Positions 52,229-62,340 of a DNA stretch of 64,000 nt are shown here, in pieces. Source of the stretch: Lanius collurio (Eukaryota > Chordata > Aves > Passeriformes > Laniidae). A model generated the notes under the pieces. It did no database searches and was not told the DNA's origin. It worked only from the letters and a program-made list of their open reading frames with translations. Position numbers and translations under genes: made by a program. Where the stretch lies: contig JACBWW010000038.1 of assembly GCA_020086605.1 (NCBI GenBank), forward strand, positions 6,983,697 through 7,047,696. The letters are read 5' to 3'. Position 1 is the first letter of the stretch. Every line of letters starts with the position of its first letter.

Positions 52229-54440
52229 GTACAGTATCCATCTGTCTCCAACGCATGCTGGGATGAGCATGAGCACTACAGACAGTGCAGCACCAGCTCT
52301 TCCTCCTAGATTTGGGAATTCTCTCTCTGTGGCTCCTGTCTGGGTATTTGAGCAATGGTTGTAAAAGAAGAGGCAACTGTATCAGTCCTACCATTATCTT
52401 GGCAAATATTACCCATGTTTCCAGTAGTGGGTTTGACAATCACCTTGGATTTTAGGCACTGGAAAAGTTAGCTCTTAACCTGGCATCTAATGGTACATTT
52501 ACTCCAGCAGAAGCAGACTCAGCTGCAATTACAGTCACAGCTCCTCTCCCCTATCTCTGATCATGATCTTGCACTGGAATCTGCTGCACAGGAATCTGGA
52601 ACAATGAATGGATGTTGGTTAAAAGAAGCCTTAGCAAAGAAAAATGTTACTATTTACCCAGACCAATTCCCTAATCTGGTTTATTGAGTGACAGTAGAAA
52701 CAATTAGGTCATAGAAGGGAGACACAGCAGCAGGGGGAGAACCAGACTGAAGTGGGACAACAGTAAAACCACCTCTGGAGGTGGCAGTGTGGAAGAGCTG
52801 CATTGGAGCTATCACCTGGCTTCCTCAGCTGTGCCACAGAGTGAGTTCAAACACAGGCTGGCCCTGGCTCACCTTCCCAGGAGCCCTCCTGCCCCTGCAG
52901 CCTCCGCTGCCCACTTTTAAGGCAGCCCAGGCTTTGCAATATGAATGTTAAACTACCCTGTAGTTTAATAAGTCTGAATGGTGGTGGTGTGTGCTTAATT
53001 TAGCTGTAGTTTCAAAGCAGCCCAAGAGAAGTACAGTGGAAAGTCACACTGTTGAGTTCCTATAAGATCATACCCAAGTTTAAAGTTGCAGCCCACTAAT
53101 GTACTTAGATAATGCTCTGGTAGGTCAGCAGTTGCTTTAAGCTTGGCTTCTCTCTCGCTAAGGAAAAACAGCTTAAGACTGTCTGCTTAAATTTGTGTTA
53201 GAACACATGCATGCTGTGTAACCACACACAGAAATACAGATTGCCTCCCCTCCTGTCTCTTGTTGCTTCTGAGAAACAGAAAAATTTATTCTCAGTGAAC
53301 AGGAAGGATGCTCTTAGAAATATTTAAGATAAAGATGCCTGAACTGATTCAAATGTGAACAAGTGTATGAGAGTGAGGACCCAGTAATGCATCCCATGGA
53401 TTGGGCCAATTCACATGCATAAAGCCAAGAGCCAGTCAGTGACTTGGCTGCTGAGGGCAAGCCTAAAAGTGTTAAAAAGCCGCCAAGCTGTCAATTGTGC
53501 TGGCAGAGATGAAAAGTGGCAGTCATAGTCCTCAGGCTCCTAGTTTTGGGGTGGTTTGTGCCTAACAAGAGTCCCTCTTTCTTTTTGATAATTTGTAACA
53601 CATACTTATGAATGCCTGGATCGATACTTCCTTCTTTCCCATCTCTGCCATTCTTGTACCTTTGTCACACATCCTTGGTTTCGGACACAGTATTTGTACG
53701 GCTGCACATGATGCTACAAGACATGTCCTTTCAGTTCGTGCTTAGTTGAGTGCACCTTTGCATCTGAAAGCTCTGTTTTTATACTCAGCCCTTGATTCAC
53801 AAGTATTTGTAGAAAAACAACCACAGAGGAGCAATGTGGTCTGGATCAAGGGAGCAATGCATTTTGCAGTCACCACTCCCCAAATATCATTCAATGAAGC
53901 ACAAGAGGAAATATGCCTTAGTATCCATTTCTGGTTTGGCTCAGGAATGTTCCTAGGCTGCAGTGCTTGGGTCAGTATGCAGTAGTCTTGCAGCTGGGTG
54001 TTATGAGTGCAGACATGGAGCAAAGTCTTGCACCAGGAACACAAACCTCTAGACCTTGGTGGGACTAAAGGAAGGAAAGTGTGTGTATGGATACAGCTGC
54101 CCTTAGATCTAGGTGAGCAAAGTTAGTTCACATCCCTCCTTCTCCTTTCTGTCTGAAGACAGTAAAAGCTCATGCTGTAGAGGTCAGGATGAAATGGCTG
54201 TAGGTAAAGAGCAATGATGTTGGCCTCAGTGCTTGTTCCCTTTTGAGCCAAAAAGAGTCTGAGTGCTGAGTAGCCCAAGTGCTCTGAGGAGGACTCTCCA
54301 GATGACTCTGCCTGTCTCTCCAGAACACCTCACCAGATAAGAACCACTGCAGTTCTGCAGTTTTGCCACCAGCCCATTAATTAATCAATCACCTCTGTCT
54401 TCTGTTTCTTCTGCTTTTTTTCCCCCTCCTTCATTTGCAG
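52229..54440 (+). other. MAML3: MAML3 intron between exons at 52.2 and 54.4 kb
   Basis: 2212-bp intron with GT donor at 52229 and AG acceptor at 54439-54440 after a TTTTTTCCCCCTCCTTC tract. Its only named feature is the right copy of the 106-bp inverted duplicate (52822-52927). Reading through the donor from the upstream exon adds 26 codons before a stop at 52307-52309. Confidence 0.85.
52822..52927 (-). repeat. 106-bp inverted duplicate, right copy
   Basis: Reverse complement of 47916-48021 with three mismatches by eye (pairing x with 100843-x). It lies inside the MAML3 intron downstream of the 51989-52228 exon. The flanks are unrelated to those of the left copy. Confidence 0.85.
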
Positions 54441-54528
54441 CAGTTGCAGCAGCAGTCACATTTGTCTCAGCAGCATCTGCATCAGCAGCGAAGCCCATAT
54501 CCAGTGCAACAAGTCAATCAATTCCAAG
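54441..54528 (+). CDS. MAML3: MAML3 internal coding exon (penultimate), Q/H-rich
   Basis: An 88-base exon encoding 29 residues plus the first base of a split glycine codon: QLQQQSHLSQQHLHQQ then RSPYPVQQVNQFQ. It is too short to show up as a long open frame and was found from its splice sites (TTTGCAG acceptor, CAAG|GTAAAA donor) and its match to the remembered MAML3 segment ending PYPVQQVNQFQG. Phase 0 at the start follows the 240-base exon upstream, and phase 1 at the end is completed by the GT that opens the last exon. This glutamine/histidine-rich linker has no known catalytic role and belongs to the C-terminal transactivation half of the co-activator. Confidence 0.9.
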
Positions 54529-57102
54529 GTAAAAGTCAAATTATTTTTCCTGTTTTGGAGTCAATGTCCCTCAAGGTAGCAAGTGGAAGCTTGTGCAATT
54601 TGTGAATACCAGGGTTTAAGCAGTGTGCCAGAAGAGGAACACAGGCTGTTGCACACACCACATATTTTACCAAAGGGGAATGCTCAAGTTTGTACATTCA
54701 GTTAACTTTATATTTTCCTTTCTGCTCCCTTCAGTGAAAGCTGGGGGTTTTTTTGGTTTTGTTTTTGGGTTTTTTTTTTTACATTTGTTTTGCCTCTTTG
54801 ATATCAGACATCATGGATTCATTCATGGATTTATCTTGTTTGCCTCTACTCTTATGAGTTTTTTCTTGATAGCATTTCTGAATGTATCTTGGTTTTTCCC
54901 CTCCTTCATTCCCCACTGTATCAAATTTGATGAGCATAAAATTTCAGAGAGGTCATGCTTACCTGGAGAATGTAAGCATGTGCTTACATGCATGATGTGC
55001 TCCCAGGTAACTAAAGAATGTAAATGTACCCATTTTGACTTAGGAAAAGAAGTTAATTCTGAGATTGTAGGTGCAAAGCATCAGCTGAATGTCTTCACTA
55101 ACCATGATTCCTATATAGACACGAAATGAACACACACTTGTGCTCTATATTCATGATAATGTCATGTAGTTGCAACAGAAAACAAGGGAGGCAATTCTGG
55201 ACAATTCTCATTGTTGTTCTGGCTCCCAGGACATGAACAGGCAGCCACATCTTCTACTGGCATACATCAGGGTGGCTTCTTCTAATCACCTCCTCATTTT
55301 TATCTTTGGTACCATAAGTTCTGTATGAAATTAGATTTTTACCCCAACAATTCATTTCCAAAATCAAGAAGTGTGTGTGCACAGCCATCCACTGAGATGC
55401 ACACATACAATCTCTCTGCATTCATGCTTCTTTGAAACGTTGCCTTTGTATGTGTTATTTAAAAGAAACAAGAAGAGAGTTCAGGCTAATCTGGCAGAGC
55501 AAAGAATTCATTTTCATAAATTAACTAATTTAAATAGTTGACCATTTTTTCCTTTTTAGTCACATGAATGTAATCCAGTGCAGTAGGTTATGTGTAAATG
55601 AGACCAGAAGGTGGCCTAAAATCTTAAAATCTGTTGCATCTCTCATTTAACTACTCCTTTTCTGATCTCCTGTAGCTTATGCCAAGCACAGTAGTTAACA
55701 AAAGTAGTATGTGAACCACTTGCTGTTATTGACTCCTTTGGAGCTTTTCAGCTGCCATTTTCAATTAAAAAATAGCTGAAGATGCATTAAGATTTTAACA
55801 TTCTCTGTATCTTAAGCACTTGCTGGAGTCATCATAAAAAGACTGTTTCTAATCATGGAAAGAACTGATCTAAATTAAGATAAATAGAGGGAGCCCCAGT
55901 GCCAATCATTAAGAAAGCAGTTTGATAGCATGAATAAAATAAAAGCTGCCACTTCATGTGGCCTGTTCCAGTGAGATCCAGATGGTCTCTCTTCATGCTA
56001 CAAAATGTTTCATTTAGCTGTGTGCTAGAGCTAAAAGCACCCACCAGAAGCTTGTGGTGCTGCAGTTGTAGCCATCCTCTGCATTATGTAATAGAATGAC
56101 TTGTATAGAAATGATGCTTCCTTTATCCAGACCCATTTCTCATGGAAACCAAGCCAACATCAATAACAAGGACCAGTGTTCTCCACTCACCACAGATGTT
56201 TAGGGATGTTGTCTGCCACAACAAATAGGGGCTGATTTAAAAACATTCAGATTCTGTTGTGCAGTTCTGAACTCTTAAGCAATGATTTTATATTTATACC
56301 TGGCATTTAATAATATTTGAGCCTGGAGCAATTGTGCACCTCATACACTCTGAGCTTCACCTGCCGAGTGTTGTATTTAGTTTGTCAATCAAATCTGAAA
56401 AATTTGACTATTTAGTTAGTGACTCAAATCTGACTGTTGTATTTATTAGTGACTCAAATCCACAATGAACCCATGGTATAATCTGGGCTCCAGGCAGTTG
56501 TCTTTATTTAAAGATAGTAAATACAGAAGCATATTGGCTTCCCAGAAATCAATAGCTCCTCCCCACCCCTGAAAGTAAGACACAAGCATGGTTAAGTTTT
56601 CTGCCACAGTGTGGAATTTAACAAGGCTAGGATTTTCTGGTTTCCCATCACTGTCCGAAGGTGAAGTAAAATGTGCTTATAGTATTGATTCACTAATACA
56701 CTCTCCCTGCTTTAAATGTCCACAAAAACCCAATTTTTCTTCTTTCCTAGAATTAATCAGTAGCAATGCCATAGAAAATCCATTCATTTATGCCTCCTGA
56801 GCTATTAAAAAATTGATTGGCCTTCTGGGCCTGACATTTCCATTTTAAAGGCTTACTTTCCAAAGACAATGGAGATATTTAAAAGAGAACTTAATGGTAA
56901 ACTGAAGTTCACCTGCTTTGCAGCCAATGAAGAAGACTGGTGGAAGTTTTCTCATTTGCTTGCTAGAAGCTGAATTAGGTGGAGCTGAAGTAGATAAGTG
57001 CTGCTGAGGAGGCTCCTACAGATTCTCTCTTATGCAAAGATGTGTTAACTAAGATTTACAGGGTTGTGGGCTCTTTCTTACCTTCCTCCCTTTTTGGTGC
57101 AG
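54529..57102 (+). other. MAML3: Last MAML3 intron
   Basis: 2574-bp intron, GT donor at 54529 and CAG acceptor ending at 57102. A T-rich tract near 54745-54790 makes a 168-codon phenylalanine-rich open frame (54623-55129) that I consider fortuitous. A three-copy degenerate tandem repeat lies at about 56369-56461. No other element recognised. Confidence 0.85.
56369..56461. repeat. Degenerate ~30-bp tandem repeat, three copies
   Basis: Units built on TGTTGTATTTA...GTGACTCAAATCTGA. The 15-mer TTAGTGACTCAAATC is exact at 56416-56430 and 56446-56460, and a diverged first copy lies at about 56369-56397. It is intronic. Confidence 0.7.
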
Positions 57103-58091
57103 GTTCACCCCAGGATATAGTGGCTGTGAGAAACCAAGTAGCACTCCAGAGCATGAGAACATCCCGAATGATGGCCCAGAACTCCAGCATGATGGCCACG
57201 GGTCCCTCCCAGACCTCGAGCACACTGCCCACCACTGCGGGCCAGTCTGATATGGGCATGGCTCCTTACAGCTCTTCCAGCCAGCCAGGAATGTACAGTA
57301 TGAGCACAGGGATGAGCCAAATGTTGCAGCACCCAAACCAAAGTGGAATGAACATAGCACACAGCGCAGGCCAGGGAACAAGGCAGCCTGCCTCTGGACA
57401 AGCAGTGGGAATGGTTGGCAGTTTTGGTCAGACCATGCTGGTAAACTCTGCTCTTCCCCAGCATCAGCAGCAGATGAAAGGACCTGTGGTCCAGGTCTTA
57501 CCAAGGCCACAAGCACCGCGACTTCAGAACCTGATGGGGACTGTCCCTCAAGGAACGCAAAACTGGCAGCAGCGAGGCTTGCAAGGCATACCTGGAAGGA
57601 CTAGTGGTGAAATGGGGCCCTTCAACAATGGCACCACTACATATGCGATGCCATCCGGGCAGCCACGGCTATCCAAGCAGCATTTCCCACAGGGGCTCAA
57701 TCAGACAGTTGTCGACACCAGTGGGACAGTGAGAGCCCTGAACCCAGCGCTGGGGAGACAGTTGCTGCAACCACTACCTGGGCAACAGGCAGCCAGCCAG
57801 GCCAGGGCGATGGTAATGCCAGCAATAACCCAAGGGGTCCCTGCCATGTCAAGCTTCAGTCAGCCCCCAACACAGCAAATGCCAGGCAGTACCTTTGCTC
57901 AGAGCGGCCAAGGCCAGGCCTACAAGAGGAATCCCACTCAGGACATATCTTACAACTACAGTAACGAAGAAGCAGGAGCATCATTCTCCAGTTTAGCAGA
58001 GGGCACAGACCTTGTGGACTCCATTATTAAGAGTGGACCAGGGGATGAGTGGATTCAAGAACTTGATGAGTTGTTTGGAAACCCCCAATGA
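57103..58091 (+). CDS. MAML3: MAML3 terminal coding exon with C-terminal activation region
   Basis: Encodes the end of the split glycine, then 328 residues and a TGA at 58089-58091. The exon starts after TTTTTGGTGCAG; an ATG 61 bases upstream is in frame but lies in the intron and is not the real start. The protein is Met/Gln/Ser/Gly-rich and disordered in character, opening with SPQDIVAVRNQVALQSMRTS. Strong family blocks include QPGMYSMSTGM, QMLQHPNQSGM, KQHFPQGLNQ and the closing acidic-hydrophobic stretch DLVDSII...DEWIQELDELFGNP (58008-58085), which resembles an activation motif. These match remembered vertebrate MAML3 closely and not the C-termini of MAML1 or MAML2. One extra glutamine follows the usual GNP end. 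In this family the region activates transcription of Notch targets after recruitment by the N-terminal helix; it is also the part retained in known MAML3 fusion oncoproteins. Confidence 0.95.
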
Positions 58092-59489
58092 ATGGGCTTA
58101 CATAGTCTGGACCTTTGGTTGTTACATTTAAAAAAGCAAAGAGGGAGTCAGATGTTCTCCCCATCCCTGGATTGTTGGGGTTTGTTTGTATTGGTTTAGT
58201 TATTTTGTTTTCTTTTGTTTTTAATTATGTAAACCGAGCTGATCTTGTAGCCAACTTTGGGAGATACAGGGGATGATGAAAACATCAGCATCCCAAATCT
58301 TCCACCAAGCAATTTGTGTTGTGTGGCAGCGCCTACTCTGTGTGTGTGCGTGAGGCAGAATGGAAAAACTAGAAAAGCCAGCTGATGACTCTGGCTGGGA
58401 AGATTTGTTCTCTCCCCACTTAAAACAAAGCTTCATTGCACAGTACTATGGAGTGGTCCCAATATCTCCCACCTTTTATGACGGTGCACGTTGCAGCTTC
58501 CAGGGAAGCAGACGGAAGAGCTGGGAGCAAAGCCTAGAGATATCCAGGGGCAATTGCACAGGCCCTGGTCAGAAATGGGCTTAACCCTGGGGGCAAGCAG
58601 GACTTGGAGAGCCATGGCCAGGCCCACGGGGCTGGCTCTGAGCTATCCTAAGGGAACATGCAACACTTGCATGACAAACCTAAATAATCACAGGGAGGTG
58701 ACCATTTTCACTGCACAGTGATAAACCCCACTACAAGTGCAGGAGAACGTAAATTTGGCAGTATTGTGAGGGCAGATTGATTATGTGACTGTTGCTGGAG
58801 ACAGCCTAGTGGTGGGTTAACTTAACTGCTCAGTTCCCTTGGGACTTGCAATAGTGCTTCCCAAATCAGAGCACTTGGCATGGCCCTGCTGCCTCAGTGT
58901 TGAAGGGCTGAGAGGTTCCAAGAGACATTAGCAGAGGTCCTCAGTGGGTACCTCCCTCTCCTTCTTCCCCATGACGGTCTCAGTTCGCTCCCTTCCCCTC
59001 CTGTTCCTTCAGTGTGAAGCAAGCTGAGCTGGCAACACTTTTTTTTCGGGCAAGCTACAAAGGGGCAGGCAGGGGAGGAAAAAATAGGCACGAGAAAACA
59101 TACAGTGAGGGTTTGGCAGAAAAGAAGACTTTCTCCTCCCCTCTTGAAAAGTGCAGGTTTGGCAGGTAGTATTACTCCAGGGTGTCTGGGCTCTCAATGT
59201 GATATGTTCAGTTTTAAACAGATGGGTTTGGTCTAATCCCTCTGGTTTACTGGAATAAAATTCACTTCAATATTTGAAGAACAGGAGTCAGTGAAGGACT
59301 ACTGTAAAGAACATTCATGAGTGGGTAAAATAATTGATATTACAAACATGGGGTCCGCTGAAATAAGGTTTTTGGTAAAATAGGGATGTATCACTATCTC
59401 CAATGTTTGGACCAGTGCTGAGCAGCCCTGTGATGAAGCTGTGATAGATCTCACACAATACTGAGTGTGAGCCATTCTGAGTGTGAACC

Positions 59490-60703
59490 TGTTGTGGTTT
59501 GACATAACTAAGCGTCAAGCACACAAAAAAATCAGTTATTTTATAAGGAAAACAAAATAAGAAAATATTGAGGAAAACTAGATAGCTGCGAGGCAAAACA
59601 GGTTCAAACTTAAACGGTTGCAGTGCAAGGAAAGAGTTTTATTACTAACAGAATTAAAAGTTAAAAGATATAACAAGAAATTAAAACAAAACAAACCTTC
59701 TTCCCAGCACTTTTCTCTTTTTCTTAACTAGCACAAAAGATAACGCAACATAGGATTCTAGTCAGTGTTACAGTTCTTGAAAAATCTTTCTAATGCTTAA
59801 GGAAAAAAGGGTTTCTTCTTGCTTCATGTGGTTTCTCAAACTGCCCCCAACAGCAGACCCGCCCAGAAAGAAACAATCTGCTGTGGTGTAATACATCTCT
59901 TCTATGAAAAATATCAGTTTTTTCACACTGCCACACATGGACCATCACATGGGGTTATCAATCTTTTTAAGGATGGGTTATTTTGGCCTGAACACAAAGG
60001 TTTTTTCTGCTACAAAGTCCTTAAAAACCTCTCACTGCTTCTATATATCCTGGCGTAGGCACTCTTCACAATCTTCATGGGCCACACATAAGTCTTCCAT
60101 CCCCCCATGCACTCCAAATGGATTAAAGAGACAAACAGTTTGAGATATTACAGTTTCTTACCACCACATGCCAGAAGTATTTTTAAGCTACGTGCGAGGA
60201 ACGCGGCCCCGCCCCTTTTCTCAATCACCATTTCCTGTTCTGTCTCACATGGCTCACTCTCTCTCTGACTCTGAAGCCTCTATGTTGAAGAATGTTTTTG
60301 TTCAGGCTTTATGATGAAGAAAGCCTCACTCCCTTTGTGCTGCTGGCTGCATGGTGTTTTCTTCAGTTCAGCCAAAAGTGTGCTGGCTGCAGACAGGAGG
60401 CTCCCGACGGCTCCATGTGGAGATCAGGGGGACTCGCCGGTCCCAAGAAGCCGCTCTGGAAAGATTTAAGCTGTGTGGCAGCCCATGGCTGGATTTAGCT
60501 ACCTGGGCTCTGGGATGGTTCGTGCTGTGGCATCAGGGAGAGGGGAATGGGGCCAGGGCCTCGGCTCCGAGGCCCCCCCACCTCCCGCAGGCGAGCTGGA
60601 ACAAGAGGAAACTCCAACCTTTCCATGCGGTTTAAATGTGTAAATTGTGAGAAGCATTATTGGTCTAAAAATCTGTCTATTAACTCAGATTCAACCCACT
60701 ACA
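59490..60703 (-). mobile_element. Solo LTR-like element in the 3' UTR, antisense
   Basis: 1214-bp segment with matching inverted termini: TGTTGTGG at 59490-59497 and CCACTACA at 60696-60703, whose complement TGTAGTGG differs at one base. On the minus strand the order fits an LTR: a GC box (CGGCCCCGCCCC on +, 60204-60215), a TATA-like GGATATATAG (60041-60050), then AATAAA (59638-59643) before the right terminus. No retroviral genes are adjacent, so it is best read as a solo LTR. The flanking five bases do not form a clear duplication, so the ends may be slightly off or the insertion old. Family not identified. Confidence 0.65.
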
Positions 60704-61917
60704 CTACCCAAGTTGCAGTTGGAGGCCGTTTTCTGGAACCTATCACCTCTTTAGTGTTTTCAGCTGAGAGCTGCTTATCAGGTTACTTAGTTGGGCATAA
60801 AAAATGTTAAAATGACCCACAGTCCAGAGTTTTAGCACCCTCCGGCCTAGTGCTGGCCTCTGTGAGCCATGAGTCTTGCTCTGCAGAAGTATACAGGTGC
60901 CAGTCCCAATTCCCCTGCTCTTGATCACTTCCTTTTTGCTCTGCTCTCCCTGCGCCCAGCTATGCCAAGTGCTGAGCCCCTGAATTCCATGGAGGTTGAG
61001 GGCCTTGACACTTGACACTTTCATGTCCTGCCTTTTTCCTGTGGAGCACGGACATGCATCCCATTAAAGAGCAGGATCAAATGAGCCTGGAACCATCTCA
61101 CTGCCCCACTGAGGCTCCCTTTTGAGCAGTTTCCCTTGCTGGGCTTGCCTAGTGGGGGGAATTACTTGTTCTAAATGCTGCGATGCAGCAGGACACGCTA
61201 CATTTTTAATGGGCTCAAGGTGAGCCATCAATCCAGCCTGCTCTGACTGCTACATTTTTTAAAAATGGCTTTAATCACATTAGCTGACCTCTTTTTAAAA
61301 TACAGCACAAAGGCCAATTCCGGTTCCTGCTGAAGATGAGCATGGTTTGCCTGCCTGCTGCTTTGGGTTGGGCCCTAATTCAGTGAAAGGGAGCACCAGC
61401 CAAAGTTTTTAGTTCATGCTAACTAAAAACATCTCTTGGTCAGAATGGAAGGGATAGGCAAACATTGGGAGAAGCAGCACCCTGAAGGGACCAGGGTGCT
61501 GTGGCTCTTGTGTCAGCATGAGCATGGGGCACAAACCTGTGTGACAGAACTGTGACAGGGTGAGGAGAAAGCCACCCTGCTGGGCAGAGGGCAGCGCTGG
61601 GGACAGTATACCACCCATACCTCTGGTGAGAGTGATCAGGGCTCACCTCTCAACACAGAGCTGGGAAAGGAGGACTTAGAAACACAAATCCACCACACAG
61701 CAGCCAGTGCAAGTCAGTGTGCATCAGGGAGATACAGGCCTTGGTAATAAATGGTGGTGAAGACGAGTTTCTGTTGTCTTTGTAAAAGCTTCCTCCAAAT
61801 ACTCCATAGTGGGATCAAGTACTAGAGAATAGATTTTACTAGATTTGGGCTTGTTTGGGTTTTTTTCTTTCTTACTATGGTGCTGATGTATATGTAATGG
61901 TAAAAAAAAAAGTAATT

Positions 61918-61925
61918 TGTAAATA
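61918..61925 (+). promoter_or_regulatory. Pumilio response element-like motif
   Basis: TGTAAATA matches the PUM consensus TGTANATA in the AU-rich distal 3' UTR. Pumilio proteins usually reduce mRNA stability or translation through such sites; use of this one is inferred. Confidence 0.4.
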
Positions 61926-61978
61926 TGTTTTTACAATTCTACAGATATCACTGGGTCTACTATTTGTAAAATATATAC

Positions 61979-61984
<6 letters not shown>

Positions 61985-62010
<26 letters not shown>
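61985..62010. repeat. (AT)13 microsatellite in 3' UTR
   Basis: Thirteen perfect AT units within the distal 3' UTR; it is likely to vary in length between individuals. Confidence 0.9.
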
Positions 62011-62011
<1 letters not shown>

Positions 62012-62303
62012 CTGTTTGTTTAAAATAGAGTATTTTTATTTCATTCCTTGACTCATCTTTACTGCAGTGGTATTGCACTTCAGATGACGTCTAATTACTA
62101 ATTTGTACTGTATCCCTGACAGCAACTTGCTCCATTTTATTCAGATTTTTCTAGTTTTCTGGTTTTACTTTGTACATTAAGCATTGCTTATTTCCTTTTA
62201 AGACCTGTACAGAGTCTGAAAATGTAGAAAAATACCTGATGTTAAAAAAACCTCTTTTAAAGAAAAAGAAACAAAACAAGAACAAACAAAAAAAAGTAAC
62301 CTA

Positions 62304-62309
62304 AATAAA
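62304..62309 (+). terminator. MAML3: Polyadenylation signal AATAAA (likely main MAML3 3' end)
   Basis: Canonical hexamer after a long A/T-rich segment (CTAAATAAAAGATGG), with a T/G-containing stretch (GTTATCTGAG...GTGTATATGG) downstream that could serve as the downstream element. Cleavage would fall around 62325-62340. Confidence 0.6.
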
Positions 62310-62340
62310 AGATGGTTATCTGAGTCATATACCTAGTGTA

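Larger units (their letters stand above)
58092..62330 (+). other. MAML3: MAML3 3' UTR (interrupted by an antisense LTR)
   Basis: Extends from the stop codon to just past the AATAAA at 62304-62309. AATAAA also occurs at 59254-59259 (just before the LTR) and 61746-61751, so shorter 3' ends are possible. The last ~450 bases are AU-rich, with an (AT)n run, a Pumilio-type TGTAAATA and long T/A stretches, typical of a conserved mRNA tail. The extent is inferred from signals only; no transcript data are available. Without the LTR the UTR would be about 3 kb. Confidence 0.65.

Noticed and set aside
52229..52309. Continuation of the MAML3 exon frame past its donor site for 26 codons
   Set aside because: A good GTACAG donor sits at the exon end and the next exon joins in phase. 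The extension has no family similarity and is best explained as intron read-through.
52490..52687. Q-rich 65-codon frame in the intron after the first exon seen, superficially like more MAML sequence
   Set aside because: It lacks splice sites in a suitable phase and the known family order is already complete across this junction.
48022..52821. Idea that the whole 48-52.9 kb block is one large palindrome
   Set aside because: The 106-bp pair and the 315-bp arms share nearly the same centre, but the intervening sequences, including the exon, have no mirrored counterpart.
54623..55129. 168-codon frame in the last intron
   Set aside because: Phenylalanine-rich because of T-rich DNA, with no domain, no splice context and an intronic position.
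57042..57102. ATG and 20 codons in frame upstream of the last MAML3 exon
   Set aside because: It lies on the intron side of a clear CAG acceptor. The split glycine codon formed with the previous exon gives the expected QFQGSPQD junction.
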